64,000 nt of DNA from GWE2-42-39 sp963668595 (GCA_963668595.1 OY764876.1:3100001-3164000); one strand, 5' to 3'; numbered from the stretch's first letter, positions 51,339-61,527 are shown. Numbers and translations: made by a program. The notes: a model not told the origin generated them from the sequence alone.

Positions 51339-52625
51339 TTATTCTTTCTTCGGTTTGAACAAATCTTTTTCATCGACTTTCTGAACAGCCATGCTGTCTT
51401 TCAAGGTTTTGTTGATTGCGTTATAAGGCGACACAACAATCTCGTCATTTTCTTTAATTCCTTCCAGAATTTCGATGTTGTCTTTATCCTGAATACCCGG
51501 TTTTACGCGAGTTTTATACACCTTCCCGTCCGTGTAAACGAAGATAATTTCTTCTTTTTCTTCCTTCTCTCCGGCAGCCAGTGCAGTCGAATCTTTCTTT
51601 TCAATCACACGTGTAGTAACCGACTGAATGGGTACAGAAATAACATTGTTCCGTGTTTCAGTCTGAATATCTACCGTTGCCGACATGCCCGGACGGAATG
51701 GATAGCGGTTGCCTGCCATAGAATCAATTAAATCGACATACGACTCTTTCAGCAACAATACTTTTACATCGAAATTGGTTACCTGATCGGTAGCCACCCC
51801 AGAAGTACTTGCCGAGTTAGCAATTTCGGTTACAATTCCTTTAAATTTTCGCCCCAGATATGCATCAACTTCCACCAATGCTGTATCCAGTTTATTTACT
51901 TTAACAATATCGTTTTCGTTTACATCTACTTTTACTTCCATCTTGTCGAGATTGGCAAGTACCATCATCTCGGTTCCGGCATACATATTGGTTCCCACCA
52001 CTCGCTCGCCTTTCTCTACATTCAGTTTCGAAACAGTTCCACTCATTGGTGCATAAATTTTGGTTTTCACCAGTTGCTCTTTCGCCTCTTCTACCGATGC
52101 TTCGGCTGAACGCACAGCAAATTCAGCGGCTTTCACTTCTGCCTTGGCTACTTTGTAAGCTGCCTCAGCCGATTCGAAATCGGAGCGGGCAATGGCATTT
52201 TGCTGAAATAAGGACTGCGAACGTTTGTAGGCCAATTCGCTTTCAATCAGCTTGGCTTCGGCCTGTGCCTGCCGTGCTTTCGACGAATTCAAACTTGCTT
52301 CGGAACGATTGAGTGCCTGTACATACAGGTCGGGTTTAATTACCACAAGCAATTTCCCTTGTGTCACTTCATCGCCTTCTTCAACATATAATTCAATGAT
52401 TTCACCGGAAACATCGGGACTAATTTTCACTTCCGTTTCGGGTTGCACCTTTCCATTGGCTGTAATAACTTCGGTAATTGTTCGGCTTTTCACAACCTGG
52501 GTGGCCACTCTAATTTCGAAATCTTTGCCCAGCCAGCCTTGTTTTTTGCCTACAATCAGTACAATCATGGCCAGCACAACCAATCCGATCACATAAGGCA
52601 GCCATTTATTTTTTTTCTTCTTCAT
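51339..52625 (-). CDS. MacA/AcrA-like periplasmic adaptor (membrane fusion protein)
   Basis: A 428-residue adaptor with an N-terminal helix (about 9-25), lipoyl halves (TANGKVQPETEVKISPDVSG near 54-73 and KTKIYAPMSGTVSKLNVEKG near 185-205), a helical hairpin (about 100-180, Ala/Glu-rich) and beta-barrel and membrane-proximal domains to the end. Unlike the adaptor at 17116 it has no pump genes beside it: the neighbours are a glycosidase-like gene and a large membrane-anchored protein. It may serve permeases encoded elsewhere, perhaps beyond this window. Confidence 0.92.
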   Translation of the reverse strand: MKKKKNKWLPYVIGLVVLAMIVLIVGKKQGWLGKDFEIRVATQVVKSRTITEVITANGKVQPETEVKISPDVSGEIIELYVEEGDEVTQGKLLVVIKPDLYVQALNRSEASLNSSKARQAQAEAKLIESELAYKRSQSLFQQNAIARSDFESAEAAYKVAKAEVKAAEFAVRSAEASVEEAKEQLVKTKIYAPMSGTVSKLNVEKGERVVGTNMYAGTEMMVLANLDKMEVKVDVNENDIVKVNKLDTALVEVDAYLGRKFKGIVTEIANSASTSGVATDQVTNFDVKVLLLKESYVDLIDSMAGNRYPFRPGMSATVDIQTETRNNVISVPIQSVTTRVIEKKDSTALAAGEKEEKEEIIFVYTDGKVYKTRVKPGIQDKDNIEILEGIKENDEIVVSPYNAINKTLKDSMAVQKVDEKDLFKPKKE

Positions 52626-52733
52626 GTCTCAACGAGTTTGCGTTTGGTTAAAAGTATGCCCACTAAAATTACAATAAATATTTTACCTGTCGCTCAGTTG
52701 CGCGCAGAAAAGCTGATTTTATTGCCAGTCTGA

Positions 52734-55484
52734 CTATTCTATCATGTAATTGTAAAGGCTTTGTTCGTTATCTCCGATCAATAAATTCAGGAAAGTATTC
52801 GCATTGCTAAACGATCCCAGAGCAAAAAGAGTGCTGCCCTGCAGCGGGAATCCCGGATAAACAGAACCGTCGGCATTAAGCAAATACACCCGATTTTCAT
52901 TTCCGCAAACCAAGCCGATCTTCTTTGATTTTCCAACCGTTATAACTTCCGGACGCTCGGTAATCGGAGCTTTCATTTTCTTCTCCAATAATTTTTTTCC
53001 TGCATCAGAAAATATGGTCAGTTGCACTCCTTCAGCAAAAATCAGCTCATTTTTGCCGTCCTTATCCAAATCGGCAGCAGTAAAATAATGTCCCTCGCCG
53101 AACTTGCCATATTCCTGTTTGGTAAATGTTCCGTCGAAATACAATCGATATACGATTCCCTGCTTGTCGGTACTCAACAAAGCCGGTTTTGCTCCGCCTT
53201 CAAAAATCAGCGGATTAGCCGAATGTTCGAACGAAGCCTGTGCACTCAGTCGCTCTTTACCCTGTCGGTTTAAATAATAGGTTTTATACTGATCGGTAAA
53301 CACCAGGTAATCTTTATTCTGAACCCGCAAGAACTGAATCGGATCACTTACTTCGTTGTCGCATTCAAATTGTTCCCAGCCTTTAACAAATTTACCGTCC
53401 TGCATGTAGGCATAAACTTTTTTGTCGCTACAGGCAAGCATTATGCGGTAGTCCTTTTTATTATCGTAATCGAATACTGCCAGACCATTGGTGGCCGGAC
53501 TACGAAGGCTTACCGGGTAACCTTTCACCATTTCGCCATTCCGATCGACCAGATAAATAAAATCAGCCGTATTGAATAAATACTGATACTTATTGTTCTT
53601 GTATATATCAATCTGGTAAATTTCAGACAAAACTGGTCCCGACAATTTTACTTTCCAAAGCGTTATTCCCTCTTTATTAATCAAACATAACTGATTGGCC
53701 CGATCCTGTAAAATAAGCTCCCGGTTGTTCGGATCATTATGATTCATCACAAACTGAGGCCGAATCTGTAAGTTGCCATCCAGCTTGCTCTGCCATACCG
53801 ATTGAGGCTCTTCTTTTACCGTCGGATCATATTTAATACATAACGTATTCAGGAATAAATCGCTGCTTTGTGTTATTTGCCAATCGAGGGCATAAAATTT
53901 TCGGATTGTCTCTTCTTGTTCCGAAAATAATTTCGCCAAATCAGCATTCATGTACTGCGGATGCAAATTGAAAGCGCGGGCAAAATTCAAATAAAGATTC
54001 AGGTTGGCACGCGAAGCAGCACTTGCCTTAAACTTCTGGTAATAGGCATCCTTCTCCAGAGTTCCCCCCAGCACCAGCGAGTACAAATATTCTTTCAATG
54101 CTCCGGGCGAATCGGCAAAAACCAGCGTGTTGTCAATTAAACTGAAGTAATTACACGCTACTCCGGAGAATAATTTACCAAACAACACCTCACTCAAATC
54201 GGGATACGGAAAGCGTGTGATCGGGAAACTATGCTTGGCATCGAGGCGATACTCCGAATGCCAGTCCTTTTCTTCCGGTTTTTTGTTCTCAATATATTTA
54301 TTAACCAGAAAATCGAGTTGCTCACGTGCCACCGACTGGCTTTTTACTTTTACAATGAAGAAGCGATTGTCGGCCGGAGCATTTTTCGTAATCGTTGTAA
54401 ATGCAATTCCCAGCTCTCCTTCGCACATTTCTTTAAATATCTTCAGAAAATCGACTTTTGTGTCTTTGATAATTTCCATCAACCGGGCTTCGCGCGCATA
54501 AAAACTTCCGTTCAGTTTTGCATAATCCTCATAATCGTCGAGAAACGACGACGGATTAACAAGTGGCAGCGAAATAAACATGGAAGTATTAACTGGTAAA
54601 ACCGATTCGAGGGCAATCTTTCCCGGCTCTTGTTTCGAAAAAATATTGATGTAATTCCCGCTTGAGTCGTTCGAATATGTAAATCCACTCAGGTAAATTG
54701 CATCCGGTTTCAAATTCAGATCCAACTCTGTACGCTCGGCATAATGCGACAAGAAACGAATCTTTTTACCCATCTCAGCAGGAAGCATTTTGGGTAGCAA
54801 CTGCGTAAACGTGCGATGATTGATGTAAATATTCGTCAAAGCATCGGCATTGGCGGTTCGGTGCAATTTCTGAAAATCGGGCTGATCAACCAGGCTTTCG
54901 GTGTTTGATTGGCGCACTGCCTCCTCTACCAGAATTGCTTTCCGGCTGGCCACAAAAATACCGTTGGTGAATGCAAACGAAAATGCCTTCCCTTTTGCCG
55001 AAACAAGATAAATCTGTGCATTGTCGTATTCGCGCTTCGACAGCGAGCCTTCTTCGCCGCAATCCCGAATCAATCCCATAATTGCCTGCTGCTCATCTTT
55101 CCCGTTAATCGCCGAAAGAAAGATAAAATCAGTCTCATTTTTTCCCTCAAAATTCACTGAAATAAGCAGCGAGTGCTTTCTGAACATCGAAGCATATTCC
55201 GGTTTTTGCTGCACTAACGACGAGAAATATTCCAGATCTTCAGCAATGGGACCTGTGAGCCCTGCATTTTTTAATTCGCTGGCCAGTACATTTTTCTCCG
55301 TAAACAAACTGAAAAGCCGATCCATGTCAGCAACTTCAATCACCAATGGAGAATGTATTGGCACCGCTTTAAAAGCTGAATTGTCTTTATAGTTGATTGA
55401 TTTTGTTCCTTCGCCGGGTAGAAAAAACCAAACAATACCCGCAACAACAATGAGTGCAACGAAAATATAGATGTACTTGCGCAT
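52734..55484 (-). CDS. Membrane-anchored protein with C-terminal beta-propeller (DUF3352-like), 916 aa
   Basis: ATG 55484 starts MRKYIYIFVALIVVAGIVWF, a single N-terminal helix; a longer frame to 55502 adds six residues. The middle part (about 40-530) resembles DUF3352-like domains (AVPIHSPLVIEVADMDRLFS; ALTNIYINHRTFTQLLPKML). From about 580 the chain turns into repeated beta units with acidic loops (ICLINKEGITLWKV-like; VFDYDNKKDYRIMLACSDKK; AADLDKDGKNELIFAEGVQL), a seven- or eight-blade propeller of FG-GAP/PQQ type. It is probably anchored in the inner membrane facing the periplasm. Function unknown. It lies 108 bases upstream of the adaptor and may be cotranscribed with it. Confidence 0.78.
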   Translation of the reverse strand: MRKYIYIFVALIVVAGIVWFFLPGEGTKSINYKDNSAFKAVPIHSPLVIEVADMDRLFSLFTEKNVLASELKNAGLTGPIAEDLEYFSSLVQQKPEYASMFRKHSLLISVNFEGKNETDFIFLSAINGKDEQQAIMGLIRDCGEEGSLSKREYDNAQIYLVSAKGKAFSFAFTNGIFVASRKAILVEEAVRQSNTESLVDQPDFQKLHRTANADALTNIYINHRTFTQLLPKMLPAEMGKKIRFLSHYAERTELDLNLKPDAIYLSGFTYSNDSSGNYINIFSKQEPGKIALESVLPVNTSMFISLPLVNPSSFLDDYEDYAKLNGSFYAREARLMEIIKDTKVDFLKIFKEMCEGELGIAFTTITKNAPADNRFFIVKVKSQSVAREQLDFLVNKYIENKKPEEKDWHSEYRLDAKHSFPITRFPYPDLSEVLFGKLFSGVACNYFSLIDNTLVFADSPGALKEYLYSLVLGGTLEKDAYYQKFKASAASRANLNLYLNFARAFNLHPQYMNADLAKLFSEQEETIRKFYALDWQITQSSDLFLNTLCIKYDPTVKEEPQSVWQSKLDGNLQIRPQFVMNHNDPNNRELILQDRANQLCLINKEGITLWKVKLSGPVLSEIYQIDIYKNNKYQYLFNTADFIYLVDRNGEMVKGYPVSLRSPATNGLAVFDYDNKKDYRIMLACSDKKVYAYMQDGKFVKGWEQFECDNEVSDPIQFLRVQNKDYLVFTDQYKTYYLNRQGKERLSAQASFEHSANPLIFEGGAKPALLSTDKQGIVYRLYFDGTFTKQEYGKFGEGHYFTAADLDKDGKNELIFAEGVQLTIFSDAGKKLLEKKMKAPITERPEVITVGKSKKIGLVCGNENRVYLLNADGSVYPGFPLQGSTLFALGSFSNANTFLNLLIGDNEQSLYNYMIE

Positions 55485-55601
55485 AGTTCGTATTTTGCTC
55501 AAAATTACAAATAAAGAACTTCGGGGCAGACAAAAAAAGTGCCCTGAAAAAAGATTTTTTGCAAACGTTTTTTTCGGTAAAAAGAAAAGTCTATTTCCGG
55601 A

Positions 55602-56861
55602 TTAATGTCTTTGGCGTGCCTGCGATGCATCGATAACTTTGAAAAGCTTGTCTGATCGCCTGATCTTTTGATCCAGTTTTACCGAAAACAGATCGCCTTT
55701 CACCGCTTCCTCAACAGGTTCCAGCTTCACACGGATTTCGTTCACCTTTGCTTTTACGATTCCGGTAGTAGGCCCCGTAACAATAATCTCGTCGCCTACT
55801 TTCAGGCTGCCGGCTTCCATTTTAAATTCGGCCACCTGCAAATTCGAAAAATAATTGAGACCTTTGCCAATGTACATTTTCCGCTGAGTTGCCTGCGAAC
55901 CATAATTACGGCTCCATTCGCCCAGGCGTTGTCCCAGGTAATAACCGTCCCAGAAACCACGATTGAAAACCTCGCTCAACCGTCTGTTCCAATCTTCAAT
56001 TTTCTCATCAGTAAACGTTCCGTCGAAATAGGCATCTGCGGCTTCGTTGTAGCATTTCACCACGGTATGCACGTATTCTGCAGAACGGGCACGTCCTTCA
56101 ATTTTTAATACTGAAATGCCCGAATCGAGCAATTTATTCAGGAAATGAATGGTCTTCAAATCCTTGGGCGACATGATGTATTCGTTATCAATTTCGAGCT
56201 CAGCACCAGTCTCTTTATCGGTAACAGTGTATGCACGGCGGCAAGTTTGCAAACACGATCCGCGGTTTGCCGACGAACTCATCTCGTGCAAACTCAGGTA
56301 ACATTTGCCGGAAACAGCCATGCACAAAGCGCCATGCACAAACATTTCGAGGCGCACCAGCTCACCGCCAGGGCCTTTTATCTGCTGCTTTTCAATTTGT
56401 TCACTAATTTCGCGCACCCTTCCCAGATTCATCTCGCGGGCAAGCACCACCACATCGGCAAACTGTGCATAAAATCTCACTGCTTCGAGGTTGGTAATGT
56501 TCACCTGCGTAGAAATGTGTACTTCTACTCCTATCTGCCTGGCATACACAATCGCAGAAATATCCGAAGCAATAATTGCTGAAATACCAGCTTCTTTCGC
56601 TGCATCAATAATTGCATGCAACTTGTCCATCTCGTTGTCGAAAATAATGGTGTTTACAGTCAGATAAGTTTTCACTCCGGCCTCGTGGGCAATGCGGCTT
56701 ATCTTTCGTAAATCTTCGAGTGTGAAGTTATTCGACGAACGAGCACGCATATTAAGCTGTTCCACACCAAAATAAACCGATCCGGCACCTGCCTGGATTG
56801 CTGCCATCAAGGTTTCGTACGAACCTACAGGCGCCATTATTTCTACATCTTTCCGCTGCAT
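55602..56861 (-). CDS. U32-family protein (TrhP/RlhA-like RNA hydroxylation factor)
   Basis: A 419-residue U32 protein. The TIM-barrel start (EIMAPVGSYETLMAAIQAGA), U32 signature EMFVHGALCMAVSGKCYLS near 172-190 and Cys pair GSCLQTCRRAY near 205 fit members that prime 5-hydroxylation of tRNA U34 (TrhP) or of 23S rRNA C2501 (RlhA), probably with a metal or Fe-S site. The older annotation is peptidase U32. The beta-barrel C-terminal part (about 335-415) is present. Which RNA it acts on cannot be read here. Its leader contains a terminator-like hairpin at 56916-56945. Confidence 0.9.
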   Translation of the reverse strand: MQRKDVEIMAPVGSYETLMAAIQAGAGSVYFGVEQLNMRARSSNNFTLEDLRKISRIAHEAGVKTYLTVNTIIFDNEMDKLHAIIDAAKEAGISAIIASDISAIVYARQIGVEVHISTQVNITNLEAVRFYAQFADVVVLAREMNLGRVREISEQIEKQQIKGPGGELVRLEMFVHGALCMAVSGKCYLSLHEMSSSANRGSCLQTCRRAYTVTDKETGAELEIDNEYIMSPKDLKTIHFLNKLLDSGISVLKIEGRARSAEYVHTVVKCYNEAADAYFDGTFTDEKIEDWNRRLSEVFNRGFWDGYYLGQRLGEWSRNYGSQATQRKMYIGKGLNYFSNLQVAEFKMEAGSLKVGDEIIVTGPTTGIVKAKVNEIRVKLEPVEEAVKGDLFSVKLDQKIRRSDKLFKVIDASQARQRH

Positions 56862-57169
56862 CCTTATTGATTTTCAGGCTGCAAATTTATATGAAAATAC
56901 TTCTGCAACAAAAAACAGGCTTACTCTCTGCTAAAAGTAAGCCTGCCACTTAAATATTGTTTCTGAGTTCTTCTTCTCTTCATTCACAATTCGAAGCTAA
57001 TTCTGAAAACCGGATGCAGTTTTTCATTTCTTTCCAACATCCGAAACCACTATTAAAAAACATAATTCTTTCACCGCATTGCATATTTTCGTATTTTTAA
57101 CAAAATCTTTTGTAACAAAAAGCAAATTTTCCTTACCAAAAGAATGTTGTTTCAATTATTAACTTTTAA
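56862..57169. other. Divergent promoter region between U32 and M16 genes
   Basis: These 308 AT-rich bases separate divergent genes. They hold the hairpin at 56916-56945, a TCTTTTG box near 57110-57116 preceded by TTG about 26 bases earlier (a weak candidate promoter for the M16 gene), and no ORF that can be supported. Confidence 0.45.
56916..56945 (-). terminator. Terminator-like hairpin in the leader of the U32 gene
   Basis: CAGGCTTACT/AGTAAGCCTG (10 pairs, loop of 10); the minus strand continues TTTTTTG. It lies 55 bases before the U32 ATG with no gene upstream on that strand, so it may be an attenuator or the end of a short leader RNA. Confidence 0.6.
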
Positions 57170-59992
57170 ATGAGAACCATGCAACGTTTGTATTTCCGTA
57201 TTGTTATTGCAATACTGTTCATCCTTCCTTTGGGAACTCTTGCTCAGGTTGATCTCAATCAGCCTGCCCCCATCGACCCCGAACTTCGTTTAGGAAAACT
57301 GCCTAATGGAATGACTTATTACATCCGGCATAACCAGGAACCAAAAGAAAGGGCCAGTTTCTATATTATTCAGAATGTAGGTGCCCTGCTCGAAAATGAC
57401 AACCAAAATGGTTTGGCCCACTTTCTGGAACATATGGCTTTTAACGGCACTCAGCACTTCGAAGGAAAGGGTATCCTTAACTTCCTCGAAAAAAATGGAG
57501 TAGCTTTCGGACGCAACATCAATGCTTATACTTCGTTCGATCAAACCGTTTATAACCTGAGCGATGTACCAACCACCAAAACGGGTCTTGTTGACTCGTG
57601 CTTGCTTGTATTGCACGACTGGTCTCACTACCTGTTGCTTACTGAAGAAGAAATTGATGCCGAACGCGGTGTAATTACTGAAGAATGGCGTACCCGCCGG
57701 AATGCCAGTTTCCGCTTGCGCAATCAATTTTTCCCGGTATTACTGAAAGGCTCGAAATATGCTGTTCGTGATATTATTGGCGACCTCGATGTAATTAAAA
57801 ACTTTGAATACAATACTCTCCGTAGTTTTTACCACGATTGGTACCGTACCGACTTGCAAGCCATTGCCATTGTTGGCGACATTAATGTGGATGAAGTTGA
57901 GAAAAGTGTAAAAGAAATGTTCTCCCAAATTCCTGCGGTAGAAAAACCGTTAAAACGTGAACCGTTCCCAATTCCTGCACACGACGAAGATTATTATGTG
58001 CTGGCAACCGACAAGGAAGCACCGCAATCAAGTATTATGATTTATGCTCTTCGTCCGAACAACGACGAAAAGGTAAAAACATTGAACGACATACGGGAAG
58101 GAACACTCCGCGCATTATTCAATGAAATAGTAGGCCAGCGCATTTCTGAATTACTTCAAAAAGGAACCCCTCCGTTCATCACCGGAAACATCGGCATTGG
58201 CGGATTTTTGCGTGGCTACGATGCATACAGCATTTCTGTTTCGGCTCATCCGAACAAAGAGGACGTTGCTTTGGATGCAATCTTAACTGAAAATGAGCGA
58301 ATCAATCGTTATGGCATTACTGCTTCGGAACTGGATCGTGCTAAATCGAACTACCTGACCCGCCTTGAAAGTTCGTACAAACAAAGGGATAAAATCAGCA
58401 ATGATCAATACGTTGGCCAATACGTAGATCACTACACAACCCAAGAAGCAATTCCGTCATTCGATTTCGAATACAACTTCAAAAAACAAATTATTGGAAG
58501 CATTAGCGCCGAAGAAATTTCAGCAAAAGCAAAAGATTGGATTGCAGGTAAAAATAGAACCATTATTGTTTCCGGACCTACCGAAGATGTAAAACACCTG
58601 AGTGAGGCAGAAGTAAAAACAATCATGGAAAATGTGTCGAAAAAAACCATTGAACCATACGCCGACGCAGCAACTTCCAGCTCTCTGATCAGTGAAGATT
58701 TGAAAGGTTCGAAAATTGTAAAAACACAAAAACTCGACAAATTTGATGCAGTAGAATGGACTCTTGCAAACGGTGTAAAAGTTATTTTCCGCAAAGCTGA
58801 TTACGAAAAAGATCAGGTAAGCCTGAATTCATTCAGCCCGGGAGGAAACTCACTTGTTGGCAACGACATGGTTGAATCATCGATGGTACTGGGAAGTTTT
58901 GTTGGCAATTACGGAGTTGGCGATTACGACGCAATTACTTTGCGCAAAATGCTGACAGGGAAAAAAGCTTCGGCTAACCCAATGATTGGTGAACTGACAG
59001 AAGGAATCAGCGGATCGTCAACACCCAAAGATTTTGAAACCATGCTCCAGTTGGTATATCTCTATTTTGAAAAACCTCGTTTCGATGCTGATGCACACAA
59101 TGCATTTATGTCCCGTTTCAAAGCATACATCACAAACATGGAGAAAAATCCACAAAAAGTGATGCAGGATTCATTGGGAATGATTCTTACCAATTACCAT
59201 CCTCGCGCGCGCATCATGAATGCCGACCTGCTTGACAAAGTGCAATTGTCGGAAATCGAAAAAATCTATCGCGACCGTATTCAGGATGCCAGCGATTTCA
59301 CTTTTATTATCGTTGGAAATATCGACGAAGCTGAAGTAAAACCAATGGTTGAGAAATACATTGGCTCACTCACCGATAAGAAACGCACTGAGGAATGGAA
59401 AGATCTGGGCATGGACATGGCCAAGGGAAAAACACAAAAAAGCATTCCAATCAAACTTGAAACACCAAAATCTAATGTAAACCTGGTTTATTCAGGAAAA
59501 CTTGAGTATTCGCCATTTAACAAACTGGCAATCTCGGTTATCCGCGGAATTCTTGATCTCCGTTATACCGAAAATATTCGAGAAAAAGAAGGTGGCACTT
59601 ACGGTGTATCCGTTCGTATGGAAACTTCTCAATATCCAAAACAAGAAGCCAGTGCAGTCATCTCGTTTGATTGTGACCCGGACAAAGCAGAACACCTTAA
59701 ATCGTTGGTGTACGAAGAAATCGAGAAACTGAAAAGCGATGGACCTACCCAAATCGATTTAGACAAAACCATTGAGAACCTCCGCAAATCGCGCGAACAA
59801 AGCAAACAGCACAACAGCTACTGGATGTCGGTTCTCTACAACTATTATTTCAATCATGTTGATAATGATGATCCGGCCAATTTCGAACAAATCCTCGACA
59901 AAATGACTGGGAAGGATATTCAGAAAGTGGTAAAAGAATTCTTTGAATCAGCCGATGTGGTAGATGTAGTTTTTGTACCAAAAACAGAATAA
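57170..59992 (+). CDS. M16-family zinc protease (PqqL-like), 940 aa
   Basis: An exported two-domain M16 protease. The signal peptide (about 5-26, YFRIVIAILFILPLGTLAQ) is followed by the inverted zinc motif HFLEHMAFNG (HxxEH near residue 84) with the distal Glu in EERGVITEEW-like AERGVITEEW near 165. An inactive second M16 half starts near 520 (DAVEWTLANGVKVIFRKAD) and includes the substrate-holding REKEGGTYGVSVR near 805. Such enzymes degrade small peptides or siderophore-like receptors in the periplasm. Monocistronic, with a good terminator. Confidence 0.94.
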   Translation: MRTMQRLYFRIVIAILFILPLGTLAQVDLNQPAPIDPELRLGKLPNGMTYYIRHNQEPKERASFYIIQNVGALLENDNQNGLAHFLEHMAFNGTQHFEGKGILNFLEKNGVAFGRNINAYTSFDQTVYNLSDVPTTKTGLVDSCLLVLHDWSHYLLLTEEEIDAERGVITEEWRTRRNASFRLRNQFFPVLLKGSKYAVRDIIGDLDVIKNFEYNTLRSFYHDWYRTDLQAIAIVGDINVDEVEKSVKEMFSQIPAVEKPLKREPFPIPAHDEDYYVLATDKEAPQSSIMIYALRPNNDEKVKTLNDIREGTLRALFNEIVGQRISELLQKGTPPFITGNIGIGGFLRGYDAYSISVSAHPNKEDVALDAILTENERINRYGITASELDRAKSNYLTRLESSYKQRDKISNDQYVGQYVDHYTTQEAIPSFDFEYNFKKQIIGSISAEEISAKAKDWIAGKNRTIIVSGPTEDVKHLSEAEVKTIMENVSKKTIEPYADAATSSSLISEDLKGSKIVKTQKLDKFDAVEWTLANGVKVIFRKADYEKDQVSLNSFSPGGNSLVGNDMVESSMVLGSFVGNYGVGDYDAITLRKMLTGKKASANPMIGELTEGISGSSTPKDFETMLQLVYLYFEKPRFDADAHNAFMSRFKAYITNMEKNPQKVMQDSLGMILTNYHPRARIMNADLLDKVQLSEIEKIYRDRIQDASDFTFIIVGNIDEAEVKPMVEKYIGSLTDKKRTEEWKDLGMDMAKGKTQKSIPIKLETPKSNVNLVYSGKLEYSPFNKLAISVIRGILDLRYTENIREKEGGTYGVSVRMETSQYPKQEASAVISFDCDPDKAEHLKSLVYEEIEKLKSDGPTQIDLDKTIENLRKSREQSKQHNSYWMSVLYNYYFNHVDNDDPANFEQILDKMTGKDIQKVVKEFFESADVVDVVFVPKTE

Positions 59993-60014
59993 CAAGCTAA
60001 AAAAACAACGCAAC

Positions 60015-60048
60015 AACAGGCTGGCTTCGCAAGGAATGCCGGCCTGTT
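60015..60048 (+). terminator. Intrinsic terminator of the M16 gene
   Basis: AACAGGCTGGC pairs with GCCGGCCTGTT (one G-U), loop of 12, followed by TCTTTTT. It lies between the convergent M16 and comF stops. Confidence 0.88.
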
Positions 60049-60053
60049 TCTTT

Positions 60054-60764
60054 TTAGGCAAAGCCCAGCGTCGCAATACTTACTTTTACGTCGCCCACCG
60101 TTCGGATCAATGCATCGGCGCAGGCTTCCAAGGTTGAGCCCGTAGTTACCACATCATCAATCAGCAAAACATGTTTTCCTTCAAATTCAGCTTTATCTTT
60201 TACATCAAAAATGCCTTCCACATTCTCCCACCGCTCATATCGTCCGCGTCGTGTTTGCGAAGCGGTGTCCACCACACGAACCAAATTGCCTGTTGAGATT
60301 TGTTTTCCCATCTGCAATGCCATTCCCCTCGCAATGTATTCACTCTGATTGTATCCACGTTTCTTTTGTTTCTTCGGATGGAGTGGCACCGGGCAAATCA
60401 GGTCAACCGATGAAAAATGCGACGAGTCAAGCAAATCAATCCCAAAATGTTTTCCTAACAGAAAGCCCACTTCACTTCGCCCCTGATATTTTAACGCATG
60501 CAACAGTTTTCGGTAACGACTTCCCTTATTGAAATAGAAAAATGCTGTAGCCTGTTCAATGCGTACCCGACCATAAAAAACTTCGGCAACCGGATTTTGC
60601 TCTTCCTTATGAAAATTTGTACGGGGTAACTCATGTAAGCAATGCATGCAAACCAATTCCTCTCCCCGAAAAAGAGTATTGTTGCAAACCATGCATATTC
60701 GGGGAAAAAACAATTCTACAAAATCGCCCGCATACGTTGAAAAAACTGTTCGCAATACGCTCAT
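60054..60764 (-). CDS. comF: ComF-family phosphoribosyltransferase-like protein
   Basis: A 236-residue ComF protein. The N-terminal zinc-finger-like part has CMVCNNTLFRGEELVCMHC (two CxxC pairs, about 24-42), and the phosphoribosyltransferase-like fold carries the PRPP loop LLIDDVVTTGSTLEA near 199-213 plus RGYNQSEYIARGM near 140. Relatives (ComFC/GntX) take part in natural transformation or recombination in several bacteria; in Bacteroidota the role is less clear. It is convergent with the M16 gene. Confidence 0.9.
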   Translation of the reverse strand: MSVLRTVFSTYAGDFVELFFPRICMVCNNTLFRGEELVCMHCLHELPRTNFHKEEQNPVAEVFYGRVRIEQATAFFYFNKGSRYRKLLHALKYQGRSEVGFLLGKHFGIDLLDSSHFSSVDLICPVPLHPKKQKKRGYNQSEYIARGMALQMGKQISTGNLVRVVDTASQTRRGRYERWENVEGIFDVKDKAEFEGKHVLLIDDVVTTGSTLEACADALIRTVGDVKVSIATLGFA

Positions 60765-60966
60765 GCTATTCTTTTCTTTTGCATAAGTTACGAATATTCA
60801 ACAGAAAAACGACTTTCGGGAAAGCAATCAAATACAAAAAACAGAACAATTCAATTCTGAATATTGATGTTAAGCTAAGCTTTGCCAATGCGGCGTAACA
60901 AAAATGTAAACTGAAATTAATTAAACCGAAACAGTTTGCGAGAACAGAAGCCGTACTTTTACCTGC

Positions 60967-61081
60967 GACAAAAAGCTTTGTTCTTCAACTCCGGGACATA
61001 CCCCTTTGTCCCAAATTATTTTTTCCCTTATTCAATGTTCCCCCGAGGCTGTCCAGATGAACCGGATAGCCTCTGTTTTTT
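60967..61081 (+). ncRNA. Candidate small RNA
   Basis: It is bounded by a promoter-like TTTG-N15-TACTTTTA at the 5' side (one mismatch to the -7 consensus and a spacing shorter than usual) and by the terminator stem at 61045-61073 with TGTTTTTT after it. The interior contains a GGGACA/TGTCCC hairpin. It is not recognisable as 6S, SRP or tmRNA. Confidence 0.25.
61045..61073 (+). terminator. Intrinsic terminator without an assigned gene
   Basis: GAGGCTGTCC/GGATAGCCTC (10 pairs, one G-U), loop of 9, followed by TGTTTTTT. Nothing coding lies upstream on the plus strand. Confidence 0.65.
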
Positions 61082-61093
61082 CATATCGAAACA

Positions 61094-61125
61094 AAAAAAA
61101 CCGCCCCTTCCGGAACGGTTTCTTC
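61094..61125 (-). terminator. Minus-strand terminator with GGAA loop
   Basis: On the minus strand AAACCGTTCC and GGGGCGGTTT can pair through two G-U pairs around a GGAA tetraloop, followed by TTTTT. It lies about 500 bases past the glyS stop, so it would end either read-through or an RNA made inside the gap. Confidence 0.65.
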
Positions 61126-61527
61126 GTCTACCTTAACCTATTTTTAGTCTGGATCAATTACCTGTACTTCTGGGGTACAAGCAAATAAAGTCTGTAACTT
61201 TATCCTTAAATCGGCGGCAAAGCAAAAACTTTTCGCGAGCATAAAAGATGACTTTAATCATCTTTTTAAAACACTGAAAACCAACTAAAAACAATTTAAA
61301 AGAGAACCATTCAATCCAATTTCGGATTTTAAAAGGCATTCACAGAAAAACAAGTAAATAATAAAAAGCCGAGCAGAAAACTTTCAAATCGTAAGTAATG
61401 ACAAAATAAATGCCTCCTTTTCGCTTATTCCACCTAAAAAACTGATAAACAAATCTATATAAAAATTAAGAATACAGATCATTTTCAGAATTAACATTCA
61501 GGAAACATTCAAAGGGAACAACTACGC

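Noticed and set aside
61006..61188. Short plus-strand frames between comF and glyS
   Set aside because: They overlap the terminator hairpins, have no signal or conserved motif, and resemble other chance frames.
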